A DNA stretch of 51,567 nucleotides. Source: Leisingera sp. ANG59. GTDB lineage: Bacteria; Pseudomonadota; Alphaproteobacteria; Rhodobacterales; Rhodobacteraceae. The notes below the pieces were generated by a model. It was not told the DNA's origin. It did not search any database and saw only the letters and a list, made by a program, of their open reading frames with translations. The DNA lies in contig NZ_WLCM01000028.1 in assembly GCF_013317235.1 (NCBI RefSeq), positions 3,219 through 54,785 of the forward strand, given 5' to 3'. A program made the translations under genes and the position numbers. Position 1 is the stretch's first letter. Every line of letters begins with the position of its first letter. This document shows positions 33,489-42,048 of this stretch, piece by piece.

Positions 33489-34355
33489 GTGCTGAAGCGG
33501 CTGAAACCGTCCCCGCTGCCACCCATCCGCCCCGTGCCCGAACGCGCCGCAACCGGCGAACTGGCGGAAATCTACGAGCGCACCAAACGCGGGCTAGGCG
33601 TACCTTGGATGGGGGTCGTGGCGATGGCCTTTGCCCGTTATCCAAGCTTCTACAAAACGTTCTGGCAAGCGCTGGAGCCGGTGACCGCGACAGATGCCTT
33701 CACCGCGGCCTGCCAAGACTTGCGCAACTTCGCGGAAATGCGGGCCGGCTCGTTCTCCCCGCCGCCCATCAAGGCACGGCTCGAGGACGCGGGCTATGAC
33801 GCGGCGGAACTGGAGCAGATCATCGCCTGCAACGAGGTCTTCTCTGCCGGCAACATGCCCTATCTGCTGATGGCGTCGCTGGCCCGGACGCTGCTGGAAG
33901 GCCAGGCCTGGACCGCGCAAGGCGAGGCCGCGCCCCGGTCCGCGCTGGCGGCAGCAGGCGAACACCCGGTCCTGATGGAGGCCCATCATGCCAGCCCGGA
34001 CACCGCGGCGCTTTACGCCGACTTGCGCGAGACGCTTGGGTTGCCGTTTGTAAATACCGATTACCGCGCCTTTGCCCGCTGGCCGAGTTATTTTGCGGCG
34101 GCTTGGGAAGATCTCAAGCCCGTGATCCGGTCCGGCGGGTACGAACCCGCGGTCCAGGACATTCACGAACGGGCGGTGGAACTGGCACTTGGCCTGCCAA
34201 ACGCCACCGGTCTCACGCCGGATGCTCTGGAAGCCGCTGCGGCACAGGATGCGGACCCGAATGAAGTTCTCGCCGTCGTGCGGTTGTTCCAATGGCTTCT
34301 GCCTGGTCTTGCGTTCAACGTCGCCTTCCTGCGCGCGCAGCTTGTGACCGGCTGA
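33489..34355 (+). CDS. DehI-family (non-stereospecific 2-haloacid dehalogenase type) protein
   Basis: This 288-residue protein with an internal two-fold helical repeat typical of DehI has two similar halves, each with a DLR.TLGLPF/RTKRGLGVPW-type start. Asn122 (SAGNMPYLLMA) and Asp191 (NTDYRAFARWP) align with the active-site Asn and Asp of P. putida DehI. The family hydrolyses D- and L-2-haloacids by direct attack of water. Many distant relatives have other, unknown functions. The start is GTG at 33489, 1 nt after the HxlR stop, so the two are co-expressed. Confidence 0.75.
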   Translation: MLKRLKPSPLPPIRPVPERAATGELAEIYERTKRGLGVPWMGVVAMAFARYPSFYKTFWQALEPVTATDAFTAACQDLRNFAEMRAGSFSPPPIKARLEDAGYDAAELEQIIACNEVFSAGNMPYLLMASLARTLLEGQAWTAQGEAAPRSALAAAGEHPVLMEAHHASPDTAALYADLRETLGLPFVNTDYRAFARWPSYFAAAWEDLKPVIRSGGYEPAVQDIHERAVELALGLPNATGLTPDALEAAAAQDADPNEVLAVVRLFQWLLPGLAFNVAFLRAQLVTG

Positions 34356-34476
34356 CCACCGCCAGACGGCATGTCTATTGCGTCGGGCTAAAATCGGTGA
34401 CGGCAACAGAGGCGAGCGTCATTCAAGCGACCTTGCCGGCTGTTTCCCAGGCTGGTGAAGCAACTTTACGGTGCCC

Positions 34477-34956
34477 TCATCCCGCCTGCCGCCCGCCTTG
34501 CAGCCCAATCGAGCGCGAGCGGTGTTTCAATTCATGGCGCTCCGACGCTGGTATCTTGGCAGCTTGCAGGCGGCGCAGGATATCAGACGGGATCGCCGTC
34601 GCGTGCGGTTCCGGCTTCTGCTGAACGTGAAGCTCCATGAACTCACCTGCGGCTGCAATTTTGTCGCCGGCTAGCATTTGCATGTGCAGGTGAAAACGCT
34701 TGCCGTCGCAGTCCAGCAGCCGCGTTTCGACACGGACACGGTCCCCTTCCTTCACTTCGCGCAGGAAAAACTTGTGATCCTCAAGCAGATAGATCGTGCA
34801 GCCGGTCCGTTCGCGATAGGCGGCGTCGAACCCGATCTCATCCTGCATCGCATCAACGGCCAGGCTGAACACCAACCCATAGTAGCTGTCCCGCATATGG
34901 CCGTTATAGTCGATCCATTCGGGCATAATCTTGGTCTCAAAGGCAAAGATCGTCAC
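34477..34956 (-). CDS. Thioesterase family protein (hotdog fold)
   Basis: This 159-residue hotdog-fold thioesterase has the family segment PEWIDYNGHMRDSYYGLVFS, with Asp near the catalytic position, and VEGDRV-like EVKEGDRVRVETRLL. It likely hydrolyses an acyl-CoA. A similar group serves L-carnitine/betainyl-CoA breakdown, but no other carnitine gene is here. The start ATG overlaps the amidohydrolase stop (ATGA). It is the last gene of the minus-strand unit of region E. The terminal residues after about 145 are low-complexity and basic. Confidence 0.8.
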   Translation of the reverse strand: MTIFAFETKIMPEWIDYNGHMRDSYYGLVFSLAVDAMQDEIGFDAAYRERTGCTIYLLEDHKFFLREVKEGDRVRVETRLLDCDGKRFHLHMQMLAGDKIAAAGEFMELHVQQKPEPHATAIPSDILRRLQAAKIPASERHELKHRSRSIGLQGGRQAG

Positions 34957-35840
34957 TGTGGTGCCTCCAGATTGTAGAACCGGGCCGCGGTGCCGCGAAA
35001 CACTGCGCTGTGCATCTCTGCCGGGACCAACCCGCGATAGGCCTGCGCCAGAGTGCGGTAATCAGAATACAGCCTGTCGACCGGGAAGTTCGACCCGAAC
35101 ATCACCCGATCGGCGCCGAACTGCGCCAGGCAGGTCTCGACAATCGGACGGATGCTGGCCACTGTCCAATTGTGTTCGAACATGCCCAGGCCTGACAGTT
35201 TGCAAGTGACATGGGGCAGACGCGAGAAGTGCTTCAGTTCCTTCCCCCAAGCCGTCAGCCCCTCGGCGGAGCGGTCATGGGGTGAGCCTGCATGACACAG
35301 CGCCACCGGGGTATCCGGGGCCTGCGCCAGAAGCCTTGCGGTTTTCTCCATCAGTTCCGGGATCAGCTGCAGATCAAAGCTGAGCCCCCGCTGTCCCGCC
35401 TCCTGCAATCCTGCCAGAAACCGCGGGTCATCCAGCAGCGCATTGGTGCCGGTTTGCGCGTCTTCGCCCGGTGCGCGGCCGATGATCTGGCGCACACCGC
35501 GCACGGTTGGCAGGCTCTGGAACCGGTCGAGCTGTTCGGACAGGTCCGGCGCGGTCAGGTCACAAAACACCACTTGTGCCATCGGCCAGTCCGGATTCGC
35601 TTCTGCCACCGACTGCACCCAGCGCGCCTCTGCCAGACCGTCCTCGGCGCCCACCTGGATATGCACCGATGCAATGACACCTTCGGCTGCGGCCTCGGTG
35701 CGGAATTCTTCCAGCAGGTAATCCCGCTGGATCGGCGCCGGATCGCCAAAGAACCGTGTCTCCCCCTTGGCCATCAGCCAGGGATAGCGAACCGCCCCAA
35801 GATCCCACAGGTGGTGATGCGCGTCGATCCACCCGGTCAT
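34953..35840 (-). CDS. Amidohydrolase-family (lactonase-like) hydrolase
   Basis: This 295-residue amidohydrolase_2 protein begins WIDAHHHLWDL with the metal-binding His-x-His. It has LPTVRGVRQIIGRAPG, LCHAGSPHD and the late ligand in MFGSNFPVDRLYSDY, as in 2-pyrone-4,6-dicarboxylate lactonase and L-fucono/rhamnono-lactonase-like enzymes. Lactone hydrolysis is the most common activity. It fits sugar-acid or aldonolactone degradation next to the carbohydrate-type transporter. Both ends overlap neighbours by 4 nt, so it is co-translated with the SnoaL-like protein. Confidence 0.86.
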   Translation of the reverse strand: MTGWIDAHHHLWDLGAVRYPWLMAKGETRFFGDPAPIQRDYLLEEFRTEAAAEGVIASVHIQVGAEDGLAEARWVQSVAEANPDWPMAQVVFCDLTAPDLSEQLDRFQSLPTVRGVRQIIGRAPGEDAQTGTNALLDDPRFLAGLQEAGQRGLSFDLQLIPELMEKTARLLAQAPDTPVALCHAGSPHDRSAEGLTAWGKELKHFSRLPHVTCKLSGLGMFEHNWTVASIRPIVETCLAQFGADRVMFGSNFPVDRLYSDYRTLAQAYRGLVPAEMHSAVFRGTAARFYNLEAPQ

Positions 35841-36841
35841 GTACGCGGCACCTCTGCCATGCGGGCCAGAATGTCGACGCCCTGCTGGTTCCAAAAATGC
35901 AGCAGATCGATGAAAATCCAGTTCTCGGCGAGTTTATCCCCCTCGCGGCGGTAGATGTCGATCACCCGGAACTCCCCGGCCTTGCCGGTGGCGGGCATGC
36001 CCATGAAGCCCCCGGTGGGACGGGCGGTGAAATTCGGCCAGCCGAAGAAGCCGCCAAAACTGCCCTCGGCCAGACGGCAGATGTGATTGGTCTTGGAGCG
36101 GTCTGTGAAACCCGCACGGAACGGCCCCGAGTGCTGCTTGGCATAGCGTTCGATCGTATAGGTGGCGCCGATCCCCGCAGGGCCCCACCAGATCATGTCC
36201 TCGGCCCAGGTCCGGCGCAGCTCATCCTCTAGGCTCAACCCGCTTTTCCACTGCCCGAGGTCGGAGATCATCGCGTTGATTGTTGCCAGGGTCTTCTCCC
36301 CCTCCTCCGCAGGCTGCGAATCGAACATCAGCCCGTCATGCGTCATCGGTCCGGGCTGCACCAGATGCGCGGCGGTCTGCGGCGGGAACGGCTGCAAACC
36401 CGCCTGCATCATCAGATGCGGGATGTCGAAATACATCGCCGTTTCGGTGACCTTGCCATCTTCAACCTTGTTGAACTCGCAATAGCGCAGGAACGCCATC
36501 TTGCCGGTCGGGGCGATCCCCAGCCAGGGCGCGTCGAACAGCCCCATCAGATGCCCCATCGAGACCACCCAGACCGAAGCGAACCCGTCCATCTCGTTGG
36601 CGCCCGCCATAAAGATGTCCTCACGCCTCTGCATATTCTTCAGTGACCCGCGCAAGGGGGTCCAGAACACGTCAGCGACGGCTTCGGCGCCCTGCTGCTC
36701 ATGGAACGGATGGTAGCCGCGCCAGATATGATTCGAGGCGTAGTACCGCGCAAGCACCTCGCCTGCTTGCCCTGCCTTCGACCCGTCCAGATCGGCGTAA
36801 AGGTTTCGGATCACTTGCTTTTCCGCTGAAAAGTCAATCAT
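35837..36841 (-). CDS. Two-domain SnoaL/NTF2-like protein, copy A
   Basis: This 334-residue protein consists of two SnoaL-like (NTF2 fold) domains, about 1-150 and 185-334, joined by a PGPMTHDGLMFDSQP linker. Domain 1 includes APTGKMAFLRYCEFNKVEDGK and domain 2 the shared WWGPAGIGATYTIERY and VIDIYRREGDKLAENWIFID. The fold is used by polyketide cyclases, isomerases and dehydratases. It resembles the product at 43359 in both domains and in the linker. ATG 36841 follows LacI-type operator 1 by 13 nt. Function unknown. It is the first gene of the minus-strand unit. Confidence 0.75.
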   Translation of the reverse strand: MIDFSAEKQVIRNLYADLDGSKAGQAGEVLARYYASNHIWRGYHPFHEQQGAEAVADVFWTPLRGSLKNMQRREDIFMAGANEMDGFASVWVVSMGHLMGLFDAPWLGIAPTGKMAFLRYCEFNKVEDGKVTETAMYFDIPHLMMQAGLQPFPPQTAAHLVQPGPMTHDGLMFDSQPAEEGEKTLATINAMISDLGQWKSGLSLEDELRRTWAEDMIWWGPAGIGATYTIERYAKQHSGPFRAGFTDRSKTNHICRLAEGSFGGFFGWPNFTARPTGGFMGMPATGKAGEFRVIDIYRREGDKLAENWIFIDLLHFWNQQGVDILARMAEVPRT

Positions 36842-36854
36842 GAGAGGTTGCCCC

Positions 36855-36870
36855 TTGCATACGTGTGCAA
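36855..36870. promoter_or_regulatory. LacI-type operator 1
   Basis: TTGCATACGTGTGCAA is a 16-bp near-perfect palindrome centred on CG, the typical form of LacI/GalR operators. A second copy lies at 36910-36925. This one sits 13 nt upstream of the SnoaL-like gene read leftward. Confidence 0.7.
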
Positions 36871-36909
36871 AAAAGTCTTGCCAAAAAGTCATCTATAAGT
36901 CTACCCTCT

Positions 36910-36925
36910 TTGCATTCGTATGCAA
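36910..36925. promoter_or_regulatory. LacI-type operator 2
   Basis: TTGCATTCGTATGCAA is a 16-bp palindrome with one mismatched pair, centred on CG, 55 bp from operator 1 (centre to centre). A TATAAG at 36894-36899 lies between the two and could be the -10 of the rightward ABC operon, so this site would overlap the transcription start. The likely binder is the LacI-family protein encoded at 45183. Confidence 0.7.
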
Positions 36926-36957
36926 AACGGCCGGTCACAGCCGGCAGAGGGGAAGCC

Positions 36958-38010
36958 ATGGCCGAGATACAATTGCAGAATGTTGGCAAGCGCTGGGGGT
37001 CGTTCGTCGGCGTCGACAACTTCGACCTGACCATCGCCGACAAGGAGTTCCTGGTCCTTCTGGGGCCTTCGGGCTGTGGCAAGACCACCACCATGCGGAT
37101 GATCGCAGGGCTGGAAGAAGCTTCTGAGGGCGACATTCTGATCGACGGTCAGCGCGTCAACGACATGGAGCCCAAGGACCGCGACGTGGCGATGGTGTTC
37201 CAGTCCTACGCGCTCTACCCCAATATGAACGTCTACGAAAACATCCGTTTTCCGCTGAAGGTGCGCGGCATCGACCCCAAGACTCATGACGAGAAGGTCC
37301 GCCGCGCCTCGGCGATGGTGGAACTGGACGACTTCCTGCACCGCAAACCGGCCGAACTCTCCGGCGGCCAGCGCCAGCGCGTTGCTTTGGCCCGCGCCAT
37401 TGTGCGCGAACCCAATGTCTTCCTGATGGACGAGCCGCTGTCAAACCTCGATGCCAAGCTCCGCGTCTCCACCCGCGCCCAGATCAAGAACCTCAGCCAC
37501 GAGCTGGCTGTGACAACGATCTACGTGACTCACGACCAGATCGAGGCGATGACCCTGGCCGACCGCGTCGTGGTGATGAAAAAGGGCGTGGTTCAGCAGG
37601 TGGGCTCACCGACCGAAATCTACGACCGGCCCGCCAATACGTTTGTCGCCAGCTTCATCGGCAACCCGGCGATGAACCTGATGGAGGGCGAGATCCAGGG
37701 CGGCACCTTCCGCGCAAAGAACGTGGAAATCAGCGGGCTGAACGCCCCGAACGGACCGCTCACACTGGGTTTCCGGGCCGAGGACGCCAGCATCGCGGCA
37801 CCCGGCGAAGGCCAGATCAACGCGCCGATCTACACGATGGAACTGCTGGGCGACGCAACGATGATCTCGGTGCGCGTGGGCGGGGCTCTGGTTTCGGTAA
37901 AGGCGGACAAGACCTTCCGGGCTGAAATTGGCCAGACGGTGTCGATCTCCGTGCCGCAGGGCATCTGCCACCTGTTTGACGGTCAAACCGGCGCGCGGAT
38001 CGGGGGTTGA
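36958..38010 (+). CDS. Carbohydrate-type ABC transporter ATP-binding protein (UgpC/MalK family)
   Basis: This 350-residue ATPase has Walker A GPSGCGKTTTMRMIAG, the signature LSGGQRQRVALARAI, Walker B FLMDEPLSNLDAK and the H-loop VTHDQIEAM. A C-terminal TOBE/regulatory domain is present (about 240-350). It powers the permeases encoded at 39410 and 40452. GAGGGGAAG precedes ATG 36958. It is first in the plus-strand unit, directly behind the two LacI-type operators. Placing the ATPase first is less usual but occurs in this family in rhodobacters. Confidence 0.92.
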   Translation: MAEIQLQNVGKRWGSFVGVDNFDLTIADKEFLVLLGPSGCGKTTTMRMIAGLEEASEGDILIDGQRVNDMEPKDRDVAMVFQSYALYPNMNVYENIRFPLKVRGIDPKTHDEKVRRASAMVELDDFLHRKPAELSGGQRQRVALARAIVREPNVFLMDEPLSNLDAKLRVSTRAQIKNLSHELAVTTIYVTHDQIEAMTLADRVVVMKKGVVQQVGSPTEIYDRPANTFVASFIGNPAMNLMEGEIQGGTFRAKNVEISGLNAPNGPLTLGFRAEDASIAAPGEGQINAPIYTMELLGDATMISVRVGGALVSVKADKTFRAEIGQTVSISVPQGICHLFDGQTGARIGG

Positions 38011-38098
38011 ACGCTCCCTGCCGGCGCATCCGCCACTGCAGTCCACAGGACGGGCGCAAACCGCCTGCATCCATTCCAGAAAAACCAGGGAGAATGAT

Positions 38099-39343
38099 AT
38101 GTTACTGAAACGACTTGCCGCAGCATCGCTGTTTGCCGGGCTGATGGGCTCGGCAGCTTTCGCGGCCAACTGCGGCCCCGAAGGCCAGTCAATCCGCATC
38201 CTGGCGAGCGACTTTCCAGCAATCCACGCGGTTGTCAATGCGGCCCGGGCCAATTGCGCAGACGCCGCAGCGGAATTCACCGCCAACCACACCACCGAGG
38301 CGCGCCAGATCATGAACGCGGCGCTGACGCCGAACCCGGCGGAATACACTTCGGTGATCCTCGCCAACGCCACGCTGACCCAGCTGATGAACGATGGTCT
38401 GGTCCGGCCGCTCAATGACCTGGTGGAGAAGTACAAGGACAGCATCCCGCCGAACGTGCTGATCACCATCGACGGCAACGTGATGGCGGTTGCCTTCATG
38501 GCCAACTCGCAGCACCTGTTCTCGCGCAAGGATATCCTGGAGCAAGCGGGTGTTGACAGCATCCCCGCATCCTATGAGGAAGTGCTGGAGGCCGCAGAGA
38601 AGATCCGCGCCGCGGGCATCATGGAACATCCCATCGCGATGAACCTGCAGACCGGCTGGAACGTGGGCGAAGTCTTCAACATGATCTATCTCGGCCACGG
38701 CGGCGAGTTCTTCGCACCCGGCTCTGCCGAACCCTCGATCAACAATGAGCAGGGCATCGCCACGCTGGAAACCATGAAGGCGCTGGCCGAATACGCCCAC
38801 CCGGACCACCTGACCCATGCCTCCAACGAGACCCAGGGCCTGTGGGAATCCGGCCAGGCGGCGCTGGCCGTCATGTGGGGCTCGCGCGGTGCGCCGATCC
38901 TGGATGACGAAGGTTCCACCGAGGAAGTGACCTCTAACACCGTCCTGTCCGCGGCCCCTACCGTCGGCGGCGGCTCGATCCCGGCGGCCACCCTGTGGTG
39001 GGATGGCATCTCCATTGCCTCCAATGTTTCCGATGAAGAAGCTGAGGCAACCTTCGCCGCGCTGATCAGCGGCCTGACCCCCGAAATGGTGGCGGAGAAC
39101 AACGACGACGCGGTCTGGCTGCTGCCGGGTTTTGAACCCGGACCGGCAGCAGCGGGCGTGGCCGGAACCGTGCAGGGCGGGGCCCGGCCCTATCCGATGA
39201 TCCCGCAGATCGGTCTGCTGCACGCAGCACTCGGTTCCGAACTCACCGACTTCCTGAAGGGTGGTGAAAGTGCCGAGCAGGCGCTGTCAGATGTCGAGAC
39301 CGCCTACCGGACCTCGGCCAAGGAAGCCGGCTTCCTCAAGTAA
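38099..39343 (+). CDS. ABC transporter substrate-binding protein, sugar type (family 1)
   Basis: This 414-residue extracytoplasmic binding protein has a Sec signal peptide (MLLKRLAAASLFAGLMG, cleavage near AFA). It shows the SBP_bac_1 layout: IRILASDFPAIHAVVNA, VILANATLTQLMNDGLVRPLNDLV near residue 95, and ALAVMWGSRGAPILDD near 250. It is likely to bind a sugar, polyol or glycoside, but the ligand is not shown. GGGAGA precedes ATG 38099. A hairpin-plus-T-run lies behind it before the permease genes. Confidence 0.9.
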   Translation: MLLKRLAAASLFAGLMGSAAFAANCGPEGQSIRILASDFPAIHAVVNAARANCADAAAEFTANHTTEARQIMNAALTPNPAEYTSVILANATLTQLMNDGLVRPLNDLVEKYKDSIPPNVLITIDGNVMAVAFMANSQHLFSRKDILEQAGVDSIPASYEEVLEAAEKIRAAGIMEHPIAMNLQTGWNVGEVFNMIYLGHGGEFFAPGSAEPSINNEQGIATLETMKALAEYAHPDHLTHASNETQGLWESGQAALAVMWGSRGAPILDDEGSTEEVTSNTVLSAAPTVGGGSIPAATLWWDGISIASNVSDEEAEATFAALISGLTPEMVAENNDDAVWLLPGFEPGPAAAGVAGTVQGGARPYPMIPQIGLLHAALGSELTDFLKGGESAEQALSDVETAYRTSAKEAGFLK

Positions 39344-39356
39344 ACCTCCCCGACTG

Positions 39357-39382
39357 GAGGGGGCTCCGGCCCCCTCTCTTTT
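39357..39382 (+). terminator. Intra-operon terminator/attenuator after the binding-protein gene
   Basis: GAGGGGGC (39357-39364) and GCCCCCTC (39369-39376) form a perfect 8-bp stem with a 4-nt loop, followed by TCTTTT. It looks like an intrinsic terminator that would cause partial stop, giving more binding protein than permease. Confidence 0.65.
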
Positions 39383-39409
39383 CCCGGACTGAATACCGAG
39401 ACCCACACC

Positions 39410-40441
39410 ATGAAGCACCGCACATTTTTCTGGTTCATCCTGCCGACTCTTTCCGCGATGATCCTCTTCATCGCGCTGCCCATCGTCTCGGTTTTCATCC
39501 AGTCGCTGTTTGTCGAGCACGAGCAGGTTCTGGTGGTTTCCGAGAGCTGCGGCCCGTTCGGCTGCACGCCCACGACCACTGTTGATACCGCGGCCACAGC
39601 CGCACTGCAGGAAGAGCAGCCGCTAGGCCGGTACAACGGGCTCAACACCTACATCAACCGCTCGCACCTGGCCTTCGTCGAAGTCGGCGAAGCCTGGCGC
39701 AGCACGGAAACTTTCGGCGCGTTCTGGAAACAGATCATCAACCTGCCCTTCTACCGCGCGCTGATCTTCACGCTGACTTACACGGCGGTGGTCACTCCGG
39801 TCGTTATCGCGCTTGGCCTGGCAATTGCAGTGGGCGTCAACAACCTGCCCCGCATCCTCAAGGGCCCGTCGATCTTCATCTCGCTGCTGCCGTTCCTTGT
39901 CACACCGCTGGTTGGTTCCCTGATCCTGTTCTGGATGGTCGACAGCGACGGCGTCATCGGTGCCACCATCCAGCGCATCTTCAACGATCCCTCGCTGAGC
40001 CTGAAGGCTTCCACCGCGCTCACCTGGACCATGCTGATTGTCTATGGTGTCTGGCACACCCTGCCGTTCAGCTTCATCACCTTCTACGCAGGCCTCCAGA
40101 CCGTGCCCGAGGACACCATGGAGGCGGCGATGATTGACGGCGCGTCGAAGTGGCAGCGCATGATCCATGTGGTCGTGCCGCATCTGGCACCGCTGATGTC
40201 CTTCGTGACGCTGATGCTTTTGATGGACAACTTCCGCGTCTTCGAGCCGATCGTCAGCTTCAAGGCCGAGGCCCACGCCACCTCGCTCAGCTGGATCATC
40301 TACAACGACCTGCGCGAAAGCGGTAATCCGCTCTACGGCTCGGCCGGGGCGACCTCGATGATGACCATCATCGGCGTGGTCATCCTGCTGACCCCGGTGC
40401 TGATCCGCACCTGGCGCGACTTCAACCGCAAAGCACACTGA
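39410..40441 (+). CDS. ABC transporter permease, sugar type, component 1 (UgpA/MalF-like)
   Basis: This 343-residue inner-membrane permease has six membrane segments, beginning with LPTLSAMILFIALPIVSVFI. A large periplasmic loop follows (about residues 38-110), and the EAA-loop EAAMIDGASKWQRMIHVVVPHLAPL contacts the ATPase. Together with the next gene product it forms the heterodimeric channel. No strong Shine-Dalgarno precedes ATG 39410, which may lower expression relative to the binding protein. Confidence 0.9.
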   Translation: MKHRTFFWFILPTLSAMILFIALPIVSVFIQSLFVEHEQVLVVSESCGPFGCTPTTTVDTAATAALQEEQPLGRYNGLNTYINRSHLAFVEVGEAWRSTETFGAFWKQIINLPFYRALIFTLTYTAVVTPVVIALGLAIAVGVNNLPRILKGPSIFISLLPFLVTPLVGSLILFWMVDSDGVIGATIQRIFNDPSLSLKASTALTWTMLIVYGVWHTLPFSFITFYAGLQTVPEDTMEAAMIDGASKWQRMIHVVVPHLAPLMSFVTLMLLMDNFRVFEPIVSFKAEAHATSLSWIIYNDLRESGNPLYGSAGATSMMTIIGVVILLTPVLIRTWRDFNRKAH

Positions 40442-40451
40442 GGGCACGATC

Positions 40452-41372
40452 ATGGCAACCAATGCACAATCCTCCATCGCAGTCCCGGCAGTGAACCCGA
40501 AATCCCGCTCCCGCGTCCCGCTGCTCACGGTGGTTTCGCTGGCGCTCGTGGCGCTCTGGCTGATCATCGCTGCTTTCCCCTTCTTCTGGACCTTTTGGGG
40601 CAGCTTCAAGGTGCAGTCGGACTTCTTCTCCAAGACCGACTGGCAGAACGCCATCTACGGGGTCAACACGATCCGGCAGACCGGCAGCGCCTTCACGCTC
40701 GAAGGCTACCAGGGCGCCTGGGTGGACGAGGAATTCTGGCGCAACGTCATCAACTCCGGGATCGTGGTGTTCTTCACCGTGGTGATCTCACTCACCTTCG
40801 GCACTCTGGGCGGCTACGCCCTCGCCCGCTCCGGCCGCCGCTATGCCTTCTGGCTCCTGATGGCCGCGCTAGTGTTCCGCGCCATGCCGCATATCACCCT
40901 GGTTTCGGGCTACCTGCTGCCGTTCTTCGAGTGGAACATCTGGGGCATCCTGCCGACCACAATCATCGTGCTGGTGGCAATCAACCAGCCTTTCACCCTG
41001 TGGATGCTGCACTCCTTCTTCCTCAACATCCCCAAGGACATGGACGAAAGCGCCATGGTCGACGGCTGCACCCGCTTCCAGGCCTTCCGCCACGTGATTA
41101 TTCCGGTGATGTGGCCCGGCGTTATCACCACCGGCCTGTTCAGCTTCCTGCTCGCCTACAACGACTTCGCGGTGACCGCGATGCTGCTCAGCTCGGAAAA
41201 CGAGACCATCATCCCCGCGATCAACAGCTTCCTCGGTACCACTCAGGTCGAGGGCAAGGTGATGTACGCCGTCGCCGCCGTGGTCTCCGCCACCGCCCCG
41301 CTGTTCGTGCTGATCCTGTTCTTCCAGCGACAGATCGTCAGCGGGCTGACCGCAGGCGCGGTGAAGGGCTGA
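40452..41372 (+). CDS. ABC transporter permease, sugar type, component 2 (UgpE/MalG-like)
   Basis: This 306-residue permease has six membrane segments (first at about 24-45), the conserved EAA-loop ESAMVDGCTRFQAFRHVIIPVMWPG and the final QRQIVSGLTAGAVKG typical of the group. Its stop (TGA) overlaps an ATG that opens a 32-codon frame. It completes the importer with the ATPase at 36958. Confidence 0.91.
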   Translation: MATNAQSSIAVPAVNPKSRSRVPLLTVVSLALVALWLIIAAFPFFWTFWGSFKVQSDFFSKTDWQNAIYGVNTIRQTGSAFTLEGYQGAWVDEEFWRNVINSGIVVFFTVVISLTFGTLGGYALARSGRRYAFWLLMAALVFRAMPHITLVSGYLLPFFEWNIWGILPTTIIVLVAINQPFTLWMLHSFFLNIPKDMDESAMVDGCTRFQAFRHVIIPVMWPGVITTGLFSFLLAYNDFAVTAMLLSSENETIIPAINSFLGTTQVEGKVMYAVAAVVSATAPLFVLILFFQRQIVSGLTAGAVKG

Positions 41373-41470
41373 TGAGCAGCGCCGCAAGACATAATGCCGT
41401 TGCGCGCCACCCGGCGCTCAACCGGATGCCAAGGGATTTTCTGACAGGCGGCCGTCTCCTCCTCGTCTGA
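41372..41470 (+). CDS. Possible 32-residue coupled small ORF after the permease gene
   Basis: ATG at 41372 overlaps the permease stop (TGATG), and 32 codons follow to TGA at 41470 (MSSAARHNAVARHP..., ending GGRLLLV). No family is recognisable, and the composition could be chance. Part of the frame lies in the left arm of an 11-bp inverted repeat. I offer it as a candidate only. Confidence 0.25.
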   Translation: MSSAARHNAVARHPALNRMPRDFLTGGRLLLV

Positions 41471-41488
41471 TCACATCATCCCTTGGCA
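41427..41488. repeat. Perfect 11-bp inverted repeat between permease and SnoaL-like genes
   Basis: TGCCAAGGGAT (41427-41437) and ATCCCTTGGCA (41478-41488) are exact inverted repeats 40 nt apart, 20 nt before the ATG at 41508. The transcript can form a hairpin here; a DNA-binding site for an operator-type protein is the alternative. Confidence 0.55.
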
Positions 41489-41507
41489 ACAAATTAAGGA
41501 ACAGAGC

Positions 41508-42038
41508 ATGAAAGGCTCCCGCCCCGAACAAGCCGTGCTGACCAAAGACACGGACCTGAGCAAGACCGAAGAAACCCGCGCCGTGATCGAGAACATGGTG
41601 GACGGGTTGAATGACCACCGGATCAGCGACATCGGCGAATTCTTCTCCGAAGGCTTCCGCTGGATGGGCAATCAGGGCTGCGGCACCAAGACCGGGCTGA
41701 AGGAATTCCAGGACAACTGGCAGCGCCCGTTCCAGGCTGCGTTCTCTGACAAGGTCTGCATCGACGAGGCCCGCCTCTACATGGGCGAATGGGCCGCCGC
41801 CTTCGGCCGCCAGGAGGCCACCCACAGCGGCACCTTCCTCGGCATCGAACCCACCGGCAAGCGTGTCGAGATCCGTTACATGGACTTCTGGAAGGTCCAG
41901 GACGGCAAGATCGTGGACAACTGGGTGAACGTCGATTTCGCCCATGTCGCCGCCCAGCTCGGCGTTGACCTGTTCAACGGCGAGGGCTGGGAAGCTTTTG
42001 ACCGCGGGGAGAAAACCCCTCCGCGCCCCGACAATTGA
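41508..42038 (+). CDS. Single-domain SnoaL/NTF2-like protein, copy B
   Basis: This 176-residue protein has one NTF2-like domain: [19 protein letters not shown] near residue 38, then [35 protein letters not shown] near 110-145, the standard SnoaL ending. Family members include polyketide cyclases and small dehydratase or isomerase-like enzymes; catalytic residues cannot be fixed from sequence alone. AAGGAAC precedes the ATG. It lies between the transporter and the dehydrogenase-like gene. Confidence 0.78.
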   Translation: MKGSRPEQAVLTKDTDLSKTEETRAVIENMVDGLNDHRISDIGEFFSEGFRWMGNQGCGTKTGLKEFQDNWQRPFQAAFSDKVCIDEARLYMGEWAAAFGRQEATHSGTFLGIEPTGKRVEIRYMDFWKVQDGKIVDNWVNVDFAHVAAQLGVDLFNGEGWEAFDRGEKTPPRPDN

Positions 42039-42048
42039 GGACCTGACC

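Noticed and set aside
34477-34956. Carnitine catabolism (betainyl-CoA thioesterase)
   Set aside because: The thioesterase resembles that group but no carnitine dehydrogenase or cleavage enzyme is present.
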